A stretch of 64,000 nt of DNA from contig NC_133526.1 in assembly GCF_048544455.1 (NCBI RefSeq), positions 8,200,001 through 8,264,000 on the forward strand, given 5' to 3'. Under the pieces are notes generated by a model. That model ran no database searches. It saw nothing but the letters and a program-made list of their open reading frames with translations, and was not told the origin of the DNA. Position 1 is the first letter of the stretch. Every line of letters starts with the position of its first letter. This document shows positions 58,089 through 64,000 of this stretch, one piece after another. Origin of the DNA: Silene latifolia. Its lineage: Eukaryota; Streptophyta; Magnoliopsida; Caryophyllales; Caryophyllaceae. The translations under genes and the position numbers were made by a program.

Positions 58089-60246
58089 CTTCTGACATTG
58101 TCGACCCTGTCCAGGCCGACGCTGGGAGAGACGCTATATCTATACTTAGCAGTTACCTCGGCCACGGTCGGTCTTGTGTCGTCGAGGAAGAAAATAAGCG
58201 GAACACCCATTTACTATATCGGCCATACATCACTGCTGGCCCGCCGAAAGAAATTACCCACTAATCGAAAAGGCAGCCCTCGCCGTCGTTGTTGCCGCAA
58301 GGAAGCTAAAACCCTACTTCGACGCACATCCCGTGACGGTCTTAACCGACCAGCCATTGGAGAAAGCATTAGAAAAATTCGAAAAATCCGGCAGACTTAT
58401 CAAATGGGCAGTGGAGCTCTCCGGCTTTGGCATTCAGTACAAGCCGAGGCCTTCGATAAAGGGGAAAGCGCTTGCAGACTTCCTGGCCTAGTGCACGTAC
58501 CAAGAAGAATCACATCCCGGCGTGTGGGAAGTGTATACCGACGGGTCCTCCACGGCAAACAGCTCAGGAGCCGGCATCCTTATCATCAGCCCTAACGGAG
58601 ACGAGTTTGAGTACGCCTTGAAGTTTACCTTCTCGGCCTCAAATAACGAATCCGAATATGAGGTGGTGATAACTGGAGTCGAGTTAGCTAGAGCTGCCGG
58701 GACGGAGCATATTGTGTTGAAAACAGACTCGCTCTTAGTGCGTGACTAATCAAATCAGAGGAGAGTATGAGACTCGAGACGATGGGATGGTAAGGTACCT
58801 GGAGAGGGTAAAAGCTGACACCTCAAAATTGAAATCTTTCCAAATACAGTGCATCCTCAGGTCTGAGAACAACCGAGCCGACGCTCTCTCAAAACTTGTC
58901 ATTTCAAGCATAAAAAATGTCAGTCGAACCGTGCTGGTGGATATCAGAAATGCTAAAAGCATCACTGAGACCGTCGGCATGGTGGGCGACATCGAAACCG
59001 AGACGACGTGGATGACTTCGATAATGAAATACAAGCTGAAAAAAGTGTTGCCGGAGGACCGCAGTCTGTCTCAGAAGATAAGAAGGATCGCTGCAAGGTA
59101 CTTAGTGTTCGAAGGAGAATTGTACAGAAGGTCCGTAATAAGACCACTCTTGAAATGTGTCGGCCCGGTAAGACGCGGAGCTTATACTTGACGAGATTCA
59201 CGAAGGCATCTGCGGACATCACATGGGGGCGAGAACGCTAGCCCACAAAGCTCTCCGAGCCGGCTACTTCTGGCCTACCATGCTGAAAGATTCCAAGGCA
59301 AAAACCAAGAAGTGCAAGAATTGTCAGATGCATGCTCCGGTAATATATGCACCTTCTCGAGACCTGCAGCCAGTACTTAGTCCCCTACCATTTGCACAGT
59401 GGGGGATGGATTTATTAGGACCATTTCCGACGGCCTCCGGAGGAAAGAAGTACCTGATTGTCGCCGTTGACTACTTCACCAAATGGGTCGAGGCTGTCGT
59501 GGTAGCTGCCAAGACCACGGCGGCCGTAAGAAAGGTGATTTGGGAGAACATCATAACTCGTTTTGGGTTACCCCAAGTCATTGTATTTGACCACGGCCGA
59601 GAGTTTTGGAGCGACATGGTGATGAATTGGTTGGAAGAGCTCGGTATCAAATTTGCATACTCCTCCGTCTGCCACCCTCAGAGCAACGGGCAAAGCGGAG
59701 GCAGCTAATAAAACAATACTGAACGGGTTGAAGAAGAAGGTTGAAGATCTAAAGGGAAGATGGGCTGATGAACTACCCGGCGTCCTGTGGTCACTTCGAA
59801 CCACGGAGAAAGAAGCAACAGGGTACAGTTCATTCCACCTAGTCTATGGGTCTGAGGCCGTCCTGCCAATTGAAGCAGCGGTGCCGACATTCAGAACGCA
59901 AACCTTTAACCCAGCCAAAAATGAAGAAGGCCTGAGAGTCTCCCTAGACCTGGTCGAAGAAAGTCGAGATACGGCACGGCTCAACTTGGCAGTATATCAA
60001 AACCGAATGAGAAGAGCATACAACCGTAGGGTCCACAAAAGGGACTTAAGAGTAGGAGATCTAGTCCTGAGAAAGTCGGCCGCAACAAACAAAAGAAACA
60101 TCCATGGTAAGATGACGGCCAACTGGGAAGGACCCTACAGGGTGGTTGAAGAAATGAGGCCGGGGACATACCGGCTGACAGACATGGAGGGTGTGCCTCT
60201 AATGAGCCACTGGAACACAGACAACCTTAGGAAATATTTCATATAG
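58089..60246 (+). pseudogene. Tat RNase H, archaeal-type RNase H and integrase remnant
   Basis: The remainder of the gypsy RNase H (58089-58490) is followed by an archaeal-type RNase H with VYTDGSSTANSSGAGILI, NNESEYEVVITGVELAR and LKTDS (58522-58745). Integrase follows: the HHCC region with CKNCQMHAP (about 59310), the core with MDLLGPFPTASGGKKYLIVAVDYF (a region at 59408-59480) and VCHPQSNGQ (about 59670), and a C-terminal part ending TDNLRKYFI at 60246. It is broken by several interruptions. Confidence 0.88.
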
Positions 60247-60349
60247 CAGCGGAGGTGTCCGAGACCGTTGTGGGCACCCCAACGCGTGATTATATCTAAT
60301 GAAGAGTGATCCAAGTTTTCCATCGAAATGCTTGTCCCCTCCGTAGTCG

Positions 60350-60900
60350 TACCAAAGTAGACGCCACGGCCAAAGCCGGGCAGTCACTACAAATGCAGTT
60401 GATACTCGCAAAAGCGACCAACATGCTTAAGAACGTATAAGTACAGTTGAGAAACGCAAATCTGATCGCCTCGGGCAATCCGGAGTGGCAGAGGAAGCGA
60501 TCAATATGTCTATAGATACGAATGCAGTCGAGCCGTAACCTCGATTGCCTCGGCCAAAGCCGGGAGTGACGGGGAAACGACCGATATGCTAACATGTTTA
60601 CAACAGCAGTTGGGGAGCGCAAATCTGACCGCCTCGGCCAAAGCCGGGAGTGGAGGAGGAAGCGACCGACATGCCAACATGTTGCTAAGCAAATTGGGAA
60701 ACGTGAACCTTGCTACCTCGGCCTGTTCAGGTGCAGCAAAGGACACGACCAATATGCTAAAAACGTTTAAGTACAGTTGAGATACGCAATCTAATTGCCT
60801 CGGCCAAGCCGAAGGTAAAAACGAAAAAGCGCTCAATATGTTTAAAAACGTAAGAAGACAACTAAATGGAGGATGAGATCAAAGCCTCGGCCAAGCCGAA
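60350..60900 (+). repeat. Tat 3' tandem-repeat tract
   Basis: About six or seven imperfect units of 80-110 bp, each with 'gcctcggccaaagccggga', then 'gcgacc(g/a)a(c/t)atgc', then 'gtttaagtacagttgagaaacgcaaatct' (in pieces). Tandem repeats between integrase and the 3' LTR are a known feature of Tat elements and a known seed of satellites. Confidence 0.85.
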
Positions 60901-61078
60901 GGCAGATAAACAAACTTCATTAAAAATGTTTACAAGTGAGACAAAATAAAGTCGACGGCCGTCCCCATAGGGGTAGCCTAAGCTCAACCTACCAAAGTTT
61001 AACAAAAAAAAGAGAAGGAACAACAAAAATTACAACATTCAGACTTGAAGCGCCAAAAGGATGGCAGGGAGGAAAGGC

Positions 61079-63647
61079 TCAAAAGTTGGCCCCGAACAGT
61101 GAAGGCCGTCCGAAAGGCCAGGTGAGTCCGGTGACGACCGTCCGTCTCCCTATGCTTGTTCTTTGCTCGCCACCACAGCAGCCAAGCATCACCGTCGGTG
61201 GGCGGCCCAGAGGACGACTTGCGGCTTCACGTGCCCCGCCCTCTCGAGACTCCTCTCTAGCCTCCTTCACCTTGGCATCATGGGCCGCCTTGGCCGCGCT
61301 TCTGAGCGACCTTCGCCGCCTCGCCTCGGCCGCGGCCTTGGCCTCCTCCGCAGCCGCCTTCTCATCCAGAAGTCTGTCAAAATCTTGCCACGGAAAAGTG
61401 CCCTCAAGAAGGATCTCCTTAATCGCATCCCTTGTAGCATCTTCAGCTTGGTCCCGGTACCGGGCACATATTTCAGGGATGATAACGGTTTTCAGCATCT
61501 CAATATCCTTCTCCCTCTGAGCAAGGATAGCCTTTGTGCCCTTATGCTCCTTCGCCTCGGCCAAATGCAGGGCCTTCCATCTTTCCCTCTGCTCAACCAT
61601 GGCCTTGTAACCACCCTCAAGCTTGTTCCTCTCCTCCCGTAGCTTAGCGGCATCAGCCAAACGCGGACTCAACCTTGGCTCTTTCGGCCAGGACCACCTT
61701 CTCAGCGTCCTCCTTAAGCTTTCGCTCAGCGAGGAAGTCCTTCATGGTGGCCAGGAAGTCCCACTTCGTCTTCTCGGCCTCCTCCCTAGAAGCGGCAAGC
61801 TCAAGCCTAAGACGTTCGAGCGTAGGGGCAGTTTGAGCCACGAGCTTTTCTTGCTCGAGAAGATGAGTGTCGGCAACTTCAGCCCACTTCACCAGCCTTT
61901 TTGCCAACCTTATGCCGTCCACCCTGAGCTGAACGAAGGAAACCTTCTCGGACGAGGAGTCGGCGGCGACATTTTTGTACCCATCTGCGCAGGCTGCTTC
62001 TCCAATTGCCGTTCGGTGAGAACAACAGCTGGCGACGGCTGATCTATAAAAAACCCAGACAAAGCATCCATGTCAACATTCATCGACATATCAGAAAGCC
62101 TGTCATCAGGAATGCATAAGGAACCTGCTAAATCCGAGCCATGGGTTAGATCCGTACCAGTCCTGGCCTTCTTGGATTGAGAGCCGGCTAACCCCACCTC
62201 TCTCCCTGCCTCGGTAACAGCAGCAGCAGGCGTTGTTTCTTTCCTCTTACCAGAGGGAGGAAGACCTTCCAGAACGGTGACGTCCTCGTCAACATTGACG
62301 ACCACCTTATCCTTTTGGACTACGGGGATTGGAGATCGAGTTGGGGTTGACGTCGTAGCCACCGCAGACGTTGTTTTTGGTCTCCGGCGCGGCACGTTAC
62401 CGTCAATCTCCACTTGAGTCGCCCCCACATCCATTGCCTTCAACGCCTGCTCCATGAGTTCGTGCGGGGCCTGCCTGCGATCACGCGACGCGGCTTTAGG
62501 GTGCAATTCAACGACTCTCTTGTCCTGGTCAAGTCCCAACTTGCTTAGGATGGAGACAGAGAGATCCCGGCCAAATCGATCTGCAAGAAACAAAGTCAAC
62601 AGTTAAGCGAAATAAGTAGACCGAGGCTCAAACATCGAAGCATAAAAGCAATGGAGGGCCTCATACCGACCCCACTCACCCTGGCTGAGGGCCGGTATGA
62701 GGCCGACGTGGCAAAGCGGCTCGTCTTGAAGGACGATCTGCCTCGGAGGCATCCATCCCTTCGGCGTGCCATCCTTCTCAGCCTCAAACATGCTCATTGC
62801 CCGCACTTCGTCGTCTTTAAGATAAACCTTCTTGGCGTCCATCTTAATCTTATTACGGGAGACATATCTTTCATGCTCCCCCTGACTCTCACACCGCAAA
62901 TTGACGCGGCCGGAAGGACCAAGGCGGCGGTGGATAGTCCTCCGGAACCTCGACATATACCCACCGCCCTTCCGGTTTTTTGCGGATGTCGGCTGAGACG
63001 GTCACATAACCCGGCTCGGTCTGCAAGCTGTACCACCCCATGGCGCCTTGGGTAGACAGCCGAAGATGGTGGAGCCGGCAGAAAAGGTTCACCGTTGGGG
63101 CCACCCCCTTAAAGAGACAAAACCATACGATGCCTATAATCGTCCTAATGGCCAACGGGTGCAGTTGTGCCACGACGACATTCATGGCTTTGATTATGGC
63201 CGAGACACGTTCATGAAGAGGAAAACGGAGCCCATACTCCAGATGCCTAATATACACGCCTATACAGCCTTCGGGAGGGCAACAGACTGCCTGATCACCC
63301 TCAGGGACAATAATTCTATACCCCCTACCGAAGGAGTAATGGTCTTCAAAAAATTCAGGCCCGGAGACACTAGCGAACTTGTTCGTCCAAACACGATCGG
63401 GTTTAATCGAGCAGGCTTCGCCGTGCCACAAGTAATGCGGCCTCTCTGAATAAGATTGGGTCTTTTCCTCCTCCTCATCATCAAAATCCTCCAAAAATTT
63501 CTCATCAATTTCAGGAGAAGGCGACTTGCGACCCCCGAACCCTACCGGGGTGACAACCAGTGGCTCCTGTTCATCAGGATGCGGCGGTTCGCCCCCCGGG
63601 GTTGAGGTACTGGCCGGAGCGTCAACAGCAGACATGGCGGCAAACAA
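61079..63647 (-). pseudogene. Antisense accessory reading-frame region of the Tat element
   Basis: Minus-strand frames cover most of this 2.6-kb interval, opposite in sense to gag-pol. The first (from 63647 or 63635) opens MSAVDAPASTSTPGG. It has an acidic stretch, FEDHYSFGRGYRI and FPLHERVSAIIKAMNVVVAQLHP, in the style of plant retrotransposon-encoded gag-like or 'plant transposon protein' domains. The distal ones are Ala/Glu/Lys/Arg-rich coiled-coil-like (EKAAAEEAKAAAEARRRR). Antisense genes between integrase and the 3' LTR are known in Tat relatives such as Grande and Retand. Splicing is known for some. Here the parts lie in several frames, from splicing, decay or both. The function is unknown. 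Confidence 0.72.
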
Positions 63648-63816
63648 ATACTTAACAAATAAAAGTTGGGGAAGAATTTGTTTTTACCTTGAAAGAAAGT
63701 GTTACGCCGAGTAACGCTTCGAAAATTAGAGAGAGAAAGAAACTCTTCGAAAACTAGAGAGAGAAAATTTTTCTTGAAAATGAAATTTGTACGACAAAAT
63801 GAGGGGCACACTGCTC

Positions 63817-63850
63817 TATTTATAGAGCAAAGCCCATTTAGTGGACCAAT
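63817..63850 (-). promoter_or_regulatory. Promoter of the Tat antisense gene (TATA + CCAAT)
   Basis: Minus-strand CTATAAATAGAG (TATA core 63817-63824) is preceded by GATTGGTCC (inverted CCAAT, 63846-63850). It lies about 170 bp upstream of the antisense ATG at 63647, with a purine/GA-rich leader between them. This implies independent antisense transcription from inside the element. Confidence 0.65.
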
Positions 63851-64000
63851 CAGAGCAAAGCCTATGAAGCGTCCACCAATCAACACCAGGCCACGTGTCA
63901 AGCATGCAGCCACGGAATGTCAATCGACATACAGTGACAAATCTTCTTCGACACGCTCCTTGGTATCTACTTGCTAACGGCCAGCTGATCAACCAAGCTT

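Larger units (their letters stand above)
51271..64000 (+). mobile_element. Tat-lineage Ty3/gypsy retrotransposon (Retand-like), runs off the window
   Basis: The 5' LTR ends ACA at 51731, and the primer-binding site TGGCACCGTCTGTGGGGA follows at 51734-51751. In order come gag, protease, reverse transcriptase and RNase H, then an archaeal-type second RNase H, integrase, a tandem-repeat tract and an antisense accessory region. This is the gypsy order, with the dual RNase H and 3' extras of Tat elements. The 3' LTR is beyond 64000. A solo LTR of another family interrupts pol. It is broken, with several interruptions. The left LTR edge is approximate. Confidence 0.88.

Noticed and set aside
63048-63449. 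Plus-strand open frames opposite the antisense region
   Set aside because: They are complements of the minus-strand frames, which have recognisable protein character; the plus-strand ones do not.

Overview
The window is nuclear DNA of a flowering plant. It has intron-rich genes with GT..AG splice sites, AT-rich intergenic DNA, TATA boxes, and many plant transposable elements (CACTA, Mutator-type and Stowaway MITEs, Helitrons, an Au SINE, Ty1/copia, Athila and Tat). The frequent short 'agacggtctt / gacggata' MITE ends are, from memory, common in Caryophyllales (beet, spinach, Silene kin). That placement is an inference.

Layout. 1-2119: 3' part of a CACTA transposon with a decayed Ulp1-like peptidase gene and a dense ACAACGG/CCGTTGT subterminal array. 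4055-6271 (-): two-exon fasciclin-like arabinogalactan protein close to Arabidopsis FLA2. 10417-22875 (-): twelve-exon ADA2 transcriptional adaptor (ZZ, SANT and SWIRM domains) with a 5.8-kb first intron; its introns hold a Mutator-like element, an Au SINE with a perfect 17-bp target duplication, a Stowaway MITE and a minisatellite. 27540-29474 (+): single-exon J-domain/DUF3444 protein. 32804-33247 (-): small secreted X8-domain protein. 35031-36158 (+): F-box protein with an FBA-type C-terminus. These are the five ordinary host genes. They are unrelated in function and do not form a cluster.

From 37976 to the right edge the window is nested retrotransposons with almost no host sequence. A minus-strand Ty1/copia fossil (37976-42549) abuts an Athila-type LTR-plus-gag fragment (42550-48925), whose LTR is split by a 3.5-kb non-autonomous Helitron (43178-46701). 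After a Stowaway MITE and a relic of a La-protein gene comes a large Tat-lineage Ty3/gypsy element (about 51270 to beyond 64000). Its pol is interrupted by a 2,973-bp solo LTR flanked by the 5-bp duplication CCCAC. It carries an archaeal-type second RNase H, a 3' tandem-repeat tract and an antisense accessory reading-frame region with its own TATA/CCAAT promoter.

The points most worth following up are: a Mutator-type MITE family with exact 9-bp target duplications at six sites; repeated snRNA-promoter-like (USE + TATA) modules inside the Helitron; and the antisense gene region with a clear promoter in the Tat element. Exon boundaries and family names come from reading the sequence and from memory of the families. 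No search was run.
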